64,000 nucleotides of DNA from Dactylis glomerata (GCA_007115705.1 QXEO01000382.1:7903318-7967317), one strand, 5' to 3'; counted from the stretch's first letter, positions 21,380-33,113 are shown. Notes: generated by a model not told the origin, from the letters alone. A program made the numbers and translations.

Positions 21380-22791
21380 TGATGTCTACGCACGCGTCTG
21401 TTCTTGTAGACAGTGTTGGACCTCCAAGTGCAGAGGTTTGTAGAACAGCAGCAAGTTTCCCTTAAGTGGATCACCCAAGGTTTATCGAACTCAGGGAGGA
21501 AAAGGTCAAAGCTACCCCTCTCAAGCAACCCTGCAATTACGATACAAGAAGTCTCTTGTGTCCCCAACACACCCAATACACTTGTTAAATGTATAGGTTC
21601 ACTAGTTCGGCGAAGAGATAGTAAAATACAAGTAATATGGATGGTTATAAGTAGTGAATGCAATCTGAAATAAATATCGCTGCGAGCAAACATGTAACAA
21701 AACTGAATGTAAACGGTGTTTCAATGCTTAGAAACAAGGCCTAGGGATCATACTTTTACTAGTGGACACTCTCAACAAAGATAACATAATTGAACAGATA
21801 AATAACTATCTTCACTATGCTACTCTAAACTATTTTCCGATGGATAACGAACACTAATCATGTGTAGGGCTACGAAGCACTCCTCAAAGTTCGTATTTCT
21901 CCAAACTAGATTGCCCCATACTATCACCTTGAGCGCACTAGATGGTTCCAACAAACACCAACAAATCATAGAGACACTAGCCAAAGAGACACACATAATG
22001 CACACAGTGTCACCTTCACATCATGGTACAAAGTGTCTCCGGAGATTACAATAATAAAGCACTGGAGTAGCATAATATATGAAAACAGCATCTACCAATT
22101 CAACTAGATACAAAGCTCACGATCACATATAGATCATATCATGGGAGAGAGAGATGAACCACATAGCTATCGATAGAGCTCTCAGACCCGGGGGAGAACT
22201 ACTCCCTCCTCATCATGGGAGACAATAACATCGATGGAGATGGCGGTGGAGGCGATGGAGTCGATGGAGATGGCTCCAGGAGCACTTCCCCGTCTCGGCT
22301 GGGTGCCGGAACAGAGACTTCTATCCCCCGAAATTGGTGTTTGACGGCGGCGGCACTGCGGAACTTTTCTGGGAAAAACGCCGATTGATTTAGGGTTTTC
22401 GCTTTGGGAGGCTTTATATAGGCGGAGAGGCGGCGTCAGAGGGCGGCCAGGGCCCACACACCATAGGGTGGCGCGCCCTAGGGGTCACCCGCACCACCAT
22501 GTGGTGTGGTGGCCCCCTGGCCCCCCTCCGGCTCTCCTTCGGTCTTTGTTTTGCATCCGGGAAAAATAGGAGGTTCGGGCTTTGTTTCGTCCAATTCCGA
22601 GAATATTTCCTGTGTAACTTTTCTGAAACACAAAAACAGCAGAAAACAGAGAACTGACATTGTGGCATCTCGTCAATAGGTTAGTTCCAAAAAATGCATA
22701 AAAATGTCACGAAGTGTCATCGAAATATGAAGCAAATGGTGCATAAACAAGCATGGAGCATAAAAATTATAGATACGTTTGAGACATATCA
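21380..22791. mobile_element. Solo LTR of an unnamed Triticeae LTR retrotransposon
   Basis: The 1,412-bp sequence begins TGATGTCTACGC and ends GAGACATATCA, that is TG...CA with near-inverted ends (TGATxTxT / ATATCA). It is flanked by CCGTC at 21375-21379 and CCATC at 22792-22796, a 5-bp target duplication with one change. No internal domain or second LTR is present, so it is a solo LTR left by intra-element recombination. The reversed end resembles a common Triticeae repeat that starts TGATACGTCTCCAACGTATC. I do not assign a family. It interrupts GC-rich DNA that continues at 22797. Confidence 0.7.
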
Positions 22792-22796
22792 CCATC

Positions 22797-23216
22797 CGAC
22801 GGCGGACGGCGGTGGCCGAAGGTCTCCTCCTCCCACGAATCCAAACCTCCCCTAAAAATCCGCTCCAAATTGGCCCCAGATCTCGATCCATTCGCACGAC
22901 CCATGGCGTCGTCATCCACGCCGCGCCGGCGTGCTGCTCCTCTGTGGCGTTCGCGGCTCAACTCCAGAGGCGACGCATGCTCAACAACGGCGCGTCGTCC
23001 TGCAGCTCGGGCGACTCTGACTGCGATGTCGGCCGGCGCCCGTGCTCCATCTGGAGCTGCTCGGGCTCGTGGGTGCGTCCTCCAGATCGCCGCACTAACT
23101 GCGCTCTGCCCTCCCCTTCCATGCTGACCCTTTGCTGTGTGCGGAGGAGATCCGCCCCATGGCTTGGCCTCCTAGTCTGAAGCCCGCATGGACGGCGTGT
23201 AGCCGTGCTCTGCCTT
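22797..23216. other. GC-rich repeat-like DNA between solo LTR and tandem repeat
   Basis: Continues the GC-rich sequence interrupted by the solo LTR. Overlapping short ORFs exist, but none has a recognised domain. Confidence 0.3.
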
Positions 23217-23645
23217 GGAGGTTGCCCAGCGGTGGCCAGACATGTTTACCTCATCTCAACACGACCTCGTCCCTGGCCTGCTGCTCGGCACCTCCACCCG
23301 GCTGACGTAGCCTCCTCGACAACGACAGTGTGCGCCCCTAGCTCGGAGGATGCATAGCGGCGGCTGGACAGGTTCACCTCATCTAATATCGACCTTGTCT
23401 CTAGTCGGCTGCTCGACAACACCACGCCGCTGCCTCGACTTCTTTGACACCGGAACAATGGCGTGCGGCCGTGGCTCAGAGGACGCATAGCGGCTGCTGG
23501 ACAGGTTAGCCTCATCTAATATCGACCTCATCTCCAGTCTGCTACTCGGGACCTCCACACGATTGTCTCGGCTTCCTCGACACCGCAACGACAGCGTGCG
23601 GTCATGCCTCAAAGGACGCATAGCGGTGGCTGGACAGGTTCGCGT
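23217..23645. repeat. Tandem repeat, about 133-bp unit, interrupted by E1
   Basis: Units begin near 23217, 23345, 23478 and 23611 with GGAxGxxGCATAGCGGxxGC, then ACAGGTT, CCTCATCTxATATCGACCT and a CTGCTCGGxACCTCCAC block. The fourth unit is cut at its ACAGGTTCGCGT by element E1 and resumes after it at 32346 with CATCTATATCAACCTCGTC and TCCGCACCTCCA. The interrupted unit reads through once E1 and one TSD copy are removed. Confidence 0.7.
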
Positions 23646-25375
23646 TGAAGGGTTTCGCAGCATAGTAAATCAAAAAATTTCCTACGGATGCGAACAAGAA
23701 AGCCAAGATCTAATCTAGGAGATGTAATCAACGAGAGAGGTAGATGAGATCTTCATACCCTTGAAGAAATCGCACAGCGGAAACGTTCAACAGAACGTGG
23801 TTGACGTAGTCGTACTCGCCGTCTCCTCCTCGCGATCCGATCCGATCCTACGCCGCAAGTGGCGGCGCCTCCGAGAGTTGCACACGTGCGGTGCAGCGAC
23901 GTATCCTCCTTCCTTGGTCCAGCAAGTATGGTGGAGAGATAGATTGGATCAGCAGCACGACGGCGTGGTGCTTATGGTGGAGAGTTTCTGCAGCAGGGCT
24001 TCGCCTACGCGCACTCGCGAGAGAGAGAGAGAGGGAGGGCAACAGTTGGCGGCTAGGGTTTGGGTTAGGGGTTGAGAGGGCTGCGCCCTTGCCCCCTATA
24101 TATAGAGGGGTGGCCGGCCAGCTTGGCCTCTCCCCAAACCCTAGGGCGCCGACTTGGAGTAGGAAGAGTGGGGGGCAAGTTTCCCCCCCTTCCTTCTTTG
24201 AAGACTCCCTTAGGGTTTCCCCTTGGGCTGGCCGGCTGGGCCTTAGGGGCCTTGTGCGCCTGGCCCAGGGCGGCCAGGGCACTTCCCCTTAGGCCCACGC
24301 AGGCCTCTGTCCAGTGGGCCCACGTTGGTCCCACTCCGGAACCTTCTAGAACCTTCCGGTACAATACCGATAAACTCCGAAACCTTTCCGAAATCCAAAA
24401 ACTGCTTTCCTTTATATGAATCTTATTCTCCGGACCATTCCGGAACCTCTCGTGACGTCCTGGATCTCATCCGAGACTCCGAACTAAAACTCATAAACCA
24501 ATTATCCATTCTATCCTAGCATCGATACACGTTAAGTGTGTGACCCTACGGGTTCGAGAATATGTAGACATGATCTTCTATCAATAATCAACAGCGGGAT
24601 CTGGAAACCCATATTGACTCCCACATATTCATCGATGATCATATCGAATGAACCACGATGTCAGGATTCAATTAATCCCGTATATGTATTCCCTTCGTCA
24701 CACGATATTTTACTCGCCCGAGATTTGATCGTCGGTATCGTCATACCTAGTTCAATCTCGTTTACAGCAAGTACTTTACTCGTTCCGTAATTCGATATCA
24801 CTTTGTGATTAACTCATTAACCACATGCTTGCAAGCGGTGTTGATATCGATTACCGAGTGGGCCCGAAGTATATCTCTCCGACTTGGGAGGGACAAATTC
24901 CATCTCGATACATACAACCCAACAAGTACTTTCCGATCACCTGAGAGACACCTTTATTATCACCCTCACATAGGATGACGTTTGATGACTTCAAAGCTTT
25001 CTTCCGATACTAGGGAGTTGTATTATCTCATGGTCTAAGGAATACAATACATGACATAGGAAAAGCTTCGCAAAGATGAACACGATGACACGATCTAATT
25101 GCTCTGCTTTATTTGGGTCTGTCCATCATATCATTCTCCTAATGATATGATCTCATTATTAATTGACAACTCATGTCTATGGTTAGGAAACCTTAACCAT
25201 CATTAATCAATGAGCTAGTCCAAAGAGGCGTACTAGGGACACGGTGTTGTTCATAAACCACACAAGTATTAAAGTTTCCGCTTAATACAATTCTAGCATG
25301 GAATATAAACATTATCATGAACAAGAATTATAATAATAACATCTTTATTATTGCCTCTAGGGCATAATTCCAACA
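23646..25375 (-). repeat. E1 3' LTR
   Basis: The 1,730-bp LTR of E1 next to the polypurine tract. It contains the same CTATATATAG TATA motif (near 24097-24106) and AAACCCTA box as the 5' LTR. Short ORFs inside it recur in every LTR copy and are not genes. Confidence 0.93.
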
Positions 25376-25386
25376 GTCTCCCACTT
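25376..25386 (-). other. E1 polypurine tract
   Basis: AAGTGGGAGAC on the minus strand directly before the 3' LTR; the expected primer for plus-strand DNA synthesis. Confidence 0.85.
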
Positions 25387-25403
25387 GCACTAGAGTCAAT
25401 AAT

Positions 25404-26540
25404 CTAGTTTATATCTGGCAACAATCTAACACCCATGGCATTAAGGTGCTGATCATGTTTTGCTCGTGGAAGAGGTTTAGTCAATGGATCTGCGACATTC
25501 AGATCTGTATGTACTTTGCTAATCTTCAGATCTCCATCTGCTATATAATCTCGAATTATATGGAAACGGCGGTTGATGTGCTTGGTTTTTGGATGATATC
25601 TTGGTTCCTTAGCCAGTGCTATGGCGCCAGTGTTGTCGCACAATATCTCCAGTGGGTCCAAGGCATTTGGAACCACACCAAGCTCAGTGATGAAGTTTCT
25701 GATCCAAACTCCTTCACTTGATGCTTCTGAAGCAGCCATGTATTCCGCTTCTGTTGTAGATCCCGCGATCACGCTTTGCTTGCAGCTTCTCCAGCTCACA
25801 GCTCCACCATTCAAAATATAAACGTATCCTGTCTGAGATTTAGAATCATCCGGGTCGGTGTCGAAGCTAGCGTCGACGTAACCTTTTACGACGAGCTCCT
25901 CGTCACCTCCATAGACCAAGAACATTTCTTTAGTCCTATTTAAATACTTTAGGATGTTCTTTACGGCTGTCCAGTGTTCCACTCCTGGATCACTTTGGTA
26001 TCTGCTCGTCAAACTAAGAGCATTGGACACATCCGGTCTAGTACACAGCATGGCATACATGATAGAACCTATGGCCGAGGCATATGGCACTTTGCTCATA
26101 GTTTCTCTATCTTTTACCGTAGCTGGACACTGAGCCTTGCTCAATATCTTACCTGACAACATGGGCAATGAACCTTTCTTTGCTTTATCCATTCTGAACC
26201 TCTTCAGAACTTTGTCCAGATATGTACTTTGGCTTAAAGCTATTAGGCGTCTTTCTCTATCTCTATAGATTTTGATGCCTAATATATAAGCAGCTTCCCC
26301 TAGGTCTTTCATTGAAAAACATTTATTCAAATAACTCTTCACATCGTTAAGCATACCGATGTCATTTCCAATAATCAATATGTCATCCACATATAGTACT
26401 AAAAATGTCACCGAGCTCCCACTCACTTTCTTGTAAATACAAGCTTCGTAGCAATTTGGAACAAATCCAAAACTCTTGATCACTTGATCAAAACGAAGGT
26501 TCCAACTCCGAGATGCTTGCTTCAGTCCATAAATGGAACG
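25404..26540 (-). pseudogene. E1 pol, C-terminal part: reverse transcriptase end and RNase H
   Basis: In-frame continuation of the upstream gag-pol ORF after the TAG at 26541-26543. It carries the YGLKQ motif of Copia reverse transcriptases and then the catalytic YVDD (codons 26393-26382). The RNase H domain follows with DASF, the acidic STTEAEYMA stretch and the C-terminal LCDNTGAI segment. The end VRLLPDIN at 25404 is the natural C-terminus, close to the polypurine tract. The first Met after the stop is at 26483, but this part is a polyprotein fragment, not an independent gene. No other break is visible. Confidence 0.88.
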
Positions 26541-29387
26541 CTAAAGTTTGCACACCTTATTAGCATCCTTAGGATCGACAAAACCTTCGGGCTGTATCAT
26601 ATACAACTCTTCATCAATGTTGCCATTGAGGAACGCAGTCTTGACATCCATCTGCCATATTTCATAATCATGAAATGCAGCAATTGCTAATAAAATCTGA
26701 ATGGACTTAAACATCGCTACGGGAGAGAAAGTCTCATCGTAGTCAACACCTTGAACTTGCCGAAAACCTTTTGCGACAAGCCGAGCTTTATAGACAGTAA
26801 CATTACCATCCGCGTCCGTTTTCTTCTTGAAAATCCATTTGCATTCAACGGCCTTACGGTCGCTAGGAGGGTCTACCAAAGTCCACACTTGGTTTTCACT
26901 CATGGATCCCAATTCGGATTTCATGGCTTCTAGCCATTTCTCAGAGTCTGGGCTCATCATTGCTTCCTCATAGTTCGCAGGTTCGCCGTTGTCTAACAAC
27001 AAGACGGTTAAGACAGGGTTGCCATACCATTCAGGAGTGGTACGTGACCTTGTTGACCTGCGAAGTTCAGTAGTAGCATCGTTCGAAGTTTCATGATCTT
27101 TATCATTAGCTTCCTCTCTTGTTGATGCAGGCGGCGCCGGAACAATTTCTGGTGCTGCGCTACTCTCCAACTCGAGAGAAGGTTCAATAACCTCGTCTAG
27201 CTCTACCTTCCTCCCACTCACTTCTTTCGAGAGAAACTCCTTCTCAAGAAATGATCCGTTCTTAGCAACAAACACTTTGCCTTCGGATCTGTGGTAGAAG
27301 GTATACCCAATCGTTTCCTTAGGGTATCCTATGAAGACGCATTTCTCCGCTTTGGGTTCGAGCTTGTCCGGTATCAACTTCTTGACGTAAGCTTCGCATC
27401 CCCAAACTTTAAGAAACGATAACTTAGGTTTAGCACCAAACCATAGTTCATACGGTGTCGTCTCAACGGATTTAGATGGTGCCCTATTTAAAGTGAATGC
27501 AGCGGTTTCTAATGCATAACCCCAAAATGATAACGGCAAATCTGTAAGAGACATCATTGATCGCACCATATCTAATAGAGTTCGATTCCGGCGTTCAGAC
27601 ACACCATTGCGCTGTGGTGTTCCGGGTGGCGTGAGTTGCGAAACAATTCCGCTTGCTTTAAGATGCGTGAGAAAATCATAACTCAAATACTCACCTCCAC
27701 GATCGGATTGCAGAAATTTAATTTTCCTGTTACGATGGTTTTCCACTTCGTTCTGAAATTCTTTGAACTTTTCAAATGTTTCAGATTTATGTTTCATTAA
27801 ATAGATATACCCATATCTACTTAAGTCATCAGTAAAAGTGAGAAAATAGCGATATCCACCGCGCGTCGAAATACTCATTGGTCCGCACACATCGGTATGT
27901 ATGATTTCCAATAAGTCCGTTGCTCGCTCCATTATTCCGGAGAACGGGGTTTTGATCATCTTGCCCATGAGGCATGGTTCGCACGTGTCAAATGATTCAA
28001 AATCAAGAGACTCTAAAAGTCCATCAGAATGGAGTTTCTTCATGCGTTTTACACCAATATGACCTAGACGGCAGTGCCACAAATAAGTTGGATTATCACT
28101 ATCTACTTTGCATCTTTTAGCCTCAATGTTATGGATGTGTGTTTCATTGCTTTCGAGATTCAGAAGAAATAAACCATTCACAACAGGTGCATGACCATAA
28201 AAGATGTTATTCATATAAATAGAACAACCATTATTCTCAGATTTAAATGAATAACCGTCTTGCAATAAACACGATCCAGATATAATGTTCATGCTCAACG
28301 CAGGCACATAATAACACTTATTAAGGTTTAAAACTAATCCCGAAGGTAAAACTAAGGAGAGCGTGCCGACGGCCATTACATCAACTTTTGATCCATTGCC
28401 AACGCGCATCGTCACCTCATCCCTTGCTAGCCGTCGTCTATTCCGTAGCTCCTGTTTCGAGTTACAAATATTAGCAACTGAACCAGTATCATATACCCAG
28501 GCACTACAACGAGCGCTAGTAAGGTAGACATCAATAACATGTATATCAAATATACCTTTGATGGTGCCAGCCTTCTTGTCCGCTAAGTACTTCGGATAGT
28601 TTCGCTTCCAGTGACCCTTGACCTTGCAATAGAAGCACTCAGTGTCCGGCTTAGGTCCAGACTTGAGCTTCTTCTCAACAGGAGCAACACGCTTGCCGCT
28701 GCCTTTCTTGAAGGATCCCTTTGCTCCCTTAGCTTTCTTAAAGCTAGTGGTCTTGTTGACCATCAACACATGATTGTCTTTCTTGATATCCACCTCCGCA
28801 GCTTTCAGCTTAGCGAAGAGCTCAGTGATCGTATCAGTGGAACCAATTTGATTATGAGTAACTACAAAACCTTTGTAGCTAGGAGGGAGTGATTGCAGAA
28901 CTCTGTCAATCTTGAGCTCCTCTGGAATCTTGCAGTCCAGTTGCTCAAGGCGTTGAGTGTAGCCCGACATCTTAATGGCGTGCTCACTAACGGAACTCCC
29001 TTCCTCCATCTTGCAGTTAAAGAACTTCTCAGAGATCTCATATCTCTCAGAATGGGCTTGAGTCTGAAACATGGTTTTCAGTTCCTCAAGTATCTCATAA
29101 GGCCCGCGGTACTTCTCAAAATGATTTTGAAGTTCCGGTTCCATAGAAAACAGCATGGTACTCATAATCACATCACAATCATCTCTACGAGCATTGAAGT
29201 CAGCAAGTTCTTCAGTTTTCGCAGTTGCAGCAGGGGTGTCACCTAGCGCTTTGTCAAGTACATAGGCCTTTTGTCCGCCAGCGAGTATGATTCTCAGATT
29301 GCGGAACCAGTTGGTGAAGTTAGACCCATTGTTCTTAAGCTTTTCTTTCTCAGCAAACACGTTGAAGTTGAAGTTGGACTTAGCCAT
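26541..29387 (-). CDS. E1 gag-protease-integrase-reverse transcriptase polyprotein, truncated by a stop
   Basis: 948 codons from ATG 29387. Order: Copia-type Gag (about 1-240); CCHC zinc knuckle at 251-264; aspartic protease with DTG at about 300-302; GAG-pre-integrase HHCC zinc motif (WHCRLGH ... CEPC) at about 437-470; and integrase with HTDVCGP, QSDRGGE and NGVSERRN, giving a DD(35)E core at about 495-600. A variable hinge follows, then the N-terminal half of reverse transcriptase with QMDVKTAFLNG. Two defects are visible. The fourth knuckle ligand (residue 264) is Tyr, codon 28598-28596. A TAG at 26543-26541 ends the frame just before the YGLKQ motif. Everything else is open, so the copy is young but probably not autonomous. 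Confidence 0.93.
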   Translation of the reverse strand: MAKSNFNFNVFAEKEKLKNNGSNFTNWFRNLRIILAGGQKAYVLDKALGDTPAATAKTEELADFNARRDDCDVIMSTMLFSMEPELQNHFEKYRGPYEILEELKTMFQTQAHSERYEISEKFFNCKMEEGSSVSEHAIKMSGYTQRLEQLDCKIPEELKIDRVLQSLPPSYKGFVVTHNQIGSTDTITELFAKLKAAEVDIKKDNHVLMVNKTTSFKKAKGAKGSFKKGSGKRVAPVEKKLKSGPKPDTECFYCKVKGHWKRNYPKYLADKKAGTIKGIFDIHVIDVYLTSARCSAWVYDTGSVANICNSKQELRNRRRLARDEVTMRVGNGSKVDVMAVGTLSLVLPSGLVLNLNKCYYVPALSMNIISGSCLLQDGYSFKSENNGCSIYMNNIFYGHAPVVNGLFLLNLESNETHIHNIEAKRCKVDSDNPTYLWHCRLGHIGVKRMKKLHSDGLLESLDFESFDTCEPCLMGKMIKTPFSGIMERATDLLEIIHTDVCGPMSISTRGGYRYFLTFTDDLSRYGYIYLMKHKSETFEKFKEFQNEVENHRNRKIKFLQSDRGGEYLSYDFLTHLKASGIVSQLTPPGTPQRNGVSERRNRTLLDMVRSMMSLTDLPLSFWGYALETAAFTLNRAPSKSVETTPYELWFGAKPKLSFLKVWGCEAYVKKLIPDKLEPKAEKCVFIGYPKETIGYTFYHRSEGKVFVAKNGSFLEKEFLSKEVSGRKVELDEVIEPSLELESSAAPEIVPAPPASTREEANDKDHETSNDATTELRRSTRSRTTPEWYGNPVLTVLLLDNGEPANYEEAMMSPDSEKWLEAMKSELGSMSENQVWTLVDPPSDRKAVECKWIFKKKTDADGNVTVYKARLVAKGFRQVQGVDYDETFSPVAMFKSIQILLAIAAFHDYEIWQMDVKTAFLNGNIDEELYMIQPEGFVDPKDANKVCKL

Positions 29388-30601
29388 TTGATCTACAACA
29401 TTGCAAGTACAATTTAGACTATGTTCATGATAACTAGTTCAACTTAATCAAATTACTAGATGAACTCCCACTAAATTCAACATCCCTCAAGTTGTTTAGT
29501 GAACACGATCCAAATTCACCACACCTAATCCGATCTTCACGAGAAGAGATGTGGTTTCAATGGTGGACAACTCAGTGTCGATCATATCATTCATATGACT
29601 CATGATTAACCTTTCGGTTCATGTGTTCCGAGGCCATGTCTGTACATGCTAGGCTCGTCAAGTCAAACCCAAGTAATTTCCGCGTGTGCAAAACTGGCTT
29701 GCACCCGTTGTATGTGAACGTAGAGTTTATAGCACCCGATCATCACGAGGTGCTTGAAAACGACGATCTTTCGCAACGGCGCATACGAGGGGAGAACACA
29801 ATTTTATCTTGATCTTTAAGTGAGGAATCATCTTATAATGCTATCGTCGCGATCTAAGCAAAATAAGATACATAAAAGGATAAACATCACATGCATATAA
29901 TTTTATGTGACATGGTATAGCCAATCTCCGCGCCACGATCTCCATCTTGTGCGCGCCGGCATGATCTCCATCACTCCACCATGATTGCCTCCACCACGAA
30001 TAGCAACTACAACTATTGCTAACTACTTAGCGATAAAGTAAAGCTATTACATGGCGTATAAGAAGGTGACACGCAGGTCATACACAATTATAAAGACAAC
30101 CATATGGCTCCTGCCGGTTGTGAACTCATCGACATGCAAGTCGTGAAAGATTACAAAACATGATCATTGCATACATCTCAATTCATACACATCATGTCTT
30201 GGGCCATACCATATCACAAAACACTCCCTGCAAAAACAAGTTAGACGCCTCTACTTTGTTGTTGCATGTTTTACGTGGCTTATGGGAGTAGCAAGCTAAG
30301 AACGATTCTTACCTACGAAAAGCCACAACGGTGATATTATGGTTGCTAACATCCGATGTAAGTCCCATGACTACTATAGTGAGAGAAACTGGCATCCACC
30401 AGCCGCATGTGTGGAACAAGCCACACGTCAAGTGCGGAGCCGGTCTCGCGAACGCGGTCGCGTAAAGTTGGCCTGGACCGCTTCGATCTCACTATACCGC
30501 GCCATAAGAAATACATAACAAGAGGTTTGCAACAGAAAACATCAACGCCCGCAACAAGCATGTTGCGTTCTACTCGTGAAACACATCTACGCATAGATCT
30601 A
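29388..30601 (-). other. E1 5' untranslated leader
   Basis: About 1.2 kb between primer site and gag ATG, without a conserved ORF. It is the expected place for packaging signals. E2 carries a near-identical leader (about 1.2% different by eye). Confidence 0.75.
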
Positions 30602-30613
30602 GCTCTGATACCA
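30602..30613 (-). other. E1 primer binding site
   Basis: TGGTATCAGAGC on the minus strand, complementary to the 3' end of initiator tRNA-Met, one base from the 5' LTR. Confidence 0.9.
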
Positions 30614-30614
30614 C

Positions 30615-32345
30615 TGAAGGGTTTCGCAGCATAGTAAATCAAAAAATTTCCTACGGATGCGAACAAGAAAGCCAAGATCTAATCTAGGAGATGTAATCAA
30701 CGAGAGAGGTAGATGAGATCTTCATACCCTTGAAGAAATCGCACAGCGGAAACGTTCAACAGAACGTGGTTGACGTAGTCGTACTCGCCGTCTCCTCCTC
30801 GCGATCCGATCCGATCCTACGCCGCAAGTGGCGGCGCCTCCGAGAGTTGCACACGTGCGGTGCAGCGACGTCTCCTCCTTCCTTGGTCCAGCAAGTATGG
30901 TGGAGAGATAGATTGGATCAGCAGCACGACGGCGTGGTGCTTATGGTGGAGAGTTTCTGCAGCAGGGCTTCGCCTACGCGCAGTCGCGAGAGAGAGAGAG
31001 GGAGGGCAGCAGTTGGCGGCTAGGGTTTGGGTTAGGGGTTGAGAGGGCTGCGCCCTTGCCCCCCTATATATAGAGGGGTGGCCGGCCAGCTTGGCCTCTC
31101 CCCAAACCCTAGGGCGCCGACTTGGAGTAGGAAGAGTGGGGGGCAAGTTTCCCCCCCCCTTCCTTCTTTGAAGACTCCCTTAGGGTTTCCCCTTGGGCTG
31201 GCCGGCTGGGCCTTAGGGGCCTTGTGCGCTTGGCCCAGGGCGGCCAGGGCACTTCCCCTTAGGCCCACGCAGGCCTCCGTCAAGTGGGCCCACGTTGGTC
31301 CCACTCCGGAACCTTCTAGAACCTTCCGGTACAATACCGATAAACTCCGAAACCTTTCCGGAATCCAAAAACTGCTTTCCTTTATATGAATCTTATTCTC
31401 CGGACCATTCCGGAACCTCTCGTGACGTCCTGGATCTCATCCGAGACTCCGAACTAAAACTCATAAACCAATTATCCATTCTATCCTAGCATCGATACAC
31501 GTGAAGTGTGTGACCCTACGGGTTCGAGAATATGTAGACATGATCTTCTATCAATAATCAACAGCGGGATCTAGAAACCCATATTGACTCCCACATATTC
31601 ATCGATGATCATATCGAATGAACCACGATGTCAGGATTCAATTAATCCCGTATATGTATTCCCTTCGTCACACGATATTTTACTCGCCCGAGATTTGATC
31701 GTCGGTATCGTCATACCTAGTTCAATCTCGTTTACAGCAAGTACTTTGCTCGTTCCGTAATCCGATATCACTTTGTGATTAACTCATTAACCACATGCTT
31801 GCAAGCGGTGTTGATATCGATTACCGAGTGGGCCCGAAGTATATCTCTCCGACTTGGGAGGGACAAATTCCATCTCGATACATACAACCCAACAAGTACT
31901 TTCCGATCACCTGAGAGACACCTTTATTATCACCCTCACATAGGATGACGTTTGATGACTTCAAAGCTTTCTTCCGATACTAGGGAGTTGTATTATCTCA
32001 TGGTCTAAGGAATACAATACATGACATAGGAAAAGCTTCGCAAAGATGAACACGATGACACGATCTAATTGCTCTGCTTTATTTGGGTCTGTCCATCATA
32101 TCATTCTCCTAATGATATGATCTCATTATTAATTGACAACTCATGTCTATGGTTAGGAAACCTTAACCATCATTAATCAATGAGCTAGTCCAAAGAGGCG
32201 TACTAGGGAAACGGTGTTGTTCATAAACCACACAAGTATTAAAGTTTCCGCTTAATACAATTCTAGCATGGAATATAAACATTATCATGAACAAGAATTA
32301 TAATAATAACATCTTTATTATTGCCTCTAGGGCATAATTCCAACA
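30615..32345 (-). repeat. E1 5' LTR
   Basis: The 1,731-bp LTR beside the primer site. Differences from the 3' LTR include G rather than T in GTGAAGTG, CTTTGCTCG rather than CTTTACTCG, and GGGAAACGG rather than GGGACACGG. These E1 5'-LTR variants recur in the LTR at 57213-58943 and identify the donor of that LTR. Confidence 0.93.
31065..31072 (-). promoter_or_regulatory. TATA box of the E1 5' LTR
   Basis: TATATATA inside CTCTATATATAGGGG on the minus strand, followed about 35 nt downstream by an AAACCCTA telo-box-like motif (31028-31021). It is the likely start region for the genomic RNA, as in BARE-1-type LTRs. Confidence 0.55.
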
Positions 32346-33113
32346 CGCGTCATCTATATCAACCTCGTCTATAGTCCGCTGCTCCGCACCTCCATGGTCC
32401 CCGCTCTGCCTGTCGAAGCCTCATCAGGATCGCAGCATGCTGCACTACGCCGCCTTGTCACGCCCTCGTGCAGTGCGGTTTGTTCTGAGTGAAATCTCAG
32501 CGGCGATAGCGCCATGGGTGTCGTTTTTCCCCTTCATGAAGGGGTCGCATTGGAACAACCGCTGCCCGGGGCTTCTTGGATTCGCGACGTGCCTCTGCCT
32601 CCTCTACCCCGGAACCACCTTTGGGACAGGCAATTACAGGGCGAAAGCTCAGCGACGGTGGCGCTCTTCCGTGTCACTTTCCTTCTTGAAGGTGTCGTGG
32701 TTGAATTTGTCCCATCCCTAGTTGCTAGGTACGTGTGCATGGCTGTTTGGTGGAAGAGTTTACTGTCATCCATGGAGGCTTCCCCTGGGAGTTTTGGCTC
32801 TGCTGCTCAAGGTGCTCTTGCATGATCTTGGTTGGCGATGTGGGTATCCGGCAGCGAGGCTTTCGTCCTTGCAGTGTTGCCTTTAGTGACTCGGAATCCC
32901 ATTTCTCGGTCTGTTGTGGAAGCTACAATGGCGGCGCTTGGCTGACGTTCAAGTGTTTATGTCGCTCTCCTCTTTTCCTTTTTTTCTGATGTAACAATCA
33001 TATCTATCCCGACCAACGTCCACCTGCAAGGGTGGACAAAAGCCTGGTCTTGTAACGCTTTTTTGAAGCAATATATTCAGGTGGGGAGTCTTTCCCCCGG
33101 TGAACATTTCAAA
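32346..33113. other. GC-rich flank of E1 ending in a poly-A tract
   Basis: Resumes the tandem-repeat DNA interrupted by E1, then GC-rich sequence with short unrecognised ORFs. It ends near 33113 in a poly-A run after GGTGAACATTTC. A conserved-looking tail and poly-A suggest the 3' end of an old non-LTR retroelement transcribed on the plus strand. No reverse transcriptase is visible. The segment is copied at 58944-59711. Confidence 0.4.

Larger units (their letters stand above)
23646..32345 (-). mobile_element. E1: full-length Angela/WIS/BARE-1-type Copia retrotransposon
   Basis: An 8,700-bp element in minus orientation. It is bounded by LTRs 23646-25375 (3' LTR) and 30615-32345 (5' LTR), and by the target duplication CGCGT at 23641-23645 and 32346-32350. 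The minus-strand LTR starts TGTTGGAATTATGCCC and ends CCCTTCA. The primer site TGGTATCAGAGC (30613-30602, initiator tRNA-Met type) is one base inside the 5' LTR. A polypurine tract AAGTGGGAGAC (25386-25376) abuts the 3' LTR. LTR divergence is about 13 substitutions by eye (0.75%). At 1.3e-8 per site per year that suggests insertion roughly 0.3 million years ago. The gag-pol frame is broken by one stop and one changed zinc-knuckle residue. Confidence 0.95.

Noticed and set aside
24053..24076. Telomere-like GGGTTTGGGTTAGGGG sequence
   Set aside because: It recurs at the same place in all Angela-type LTRs, next to the TATA box; it is an LTR leader motif, not an interstitial telomere.
24065..24419. 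ORFs inside the LTRs (repeated at 31032, 50927 and 57705)
   Set aside because: They recur only because the LTR is repeated, and they shift with homopolymer changes; not conserved proteins.
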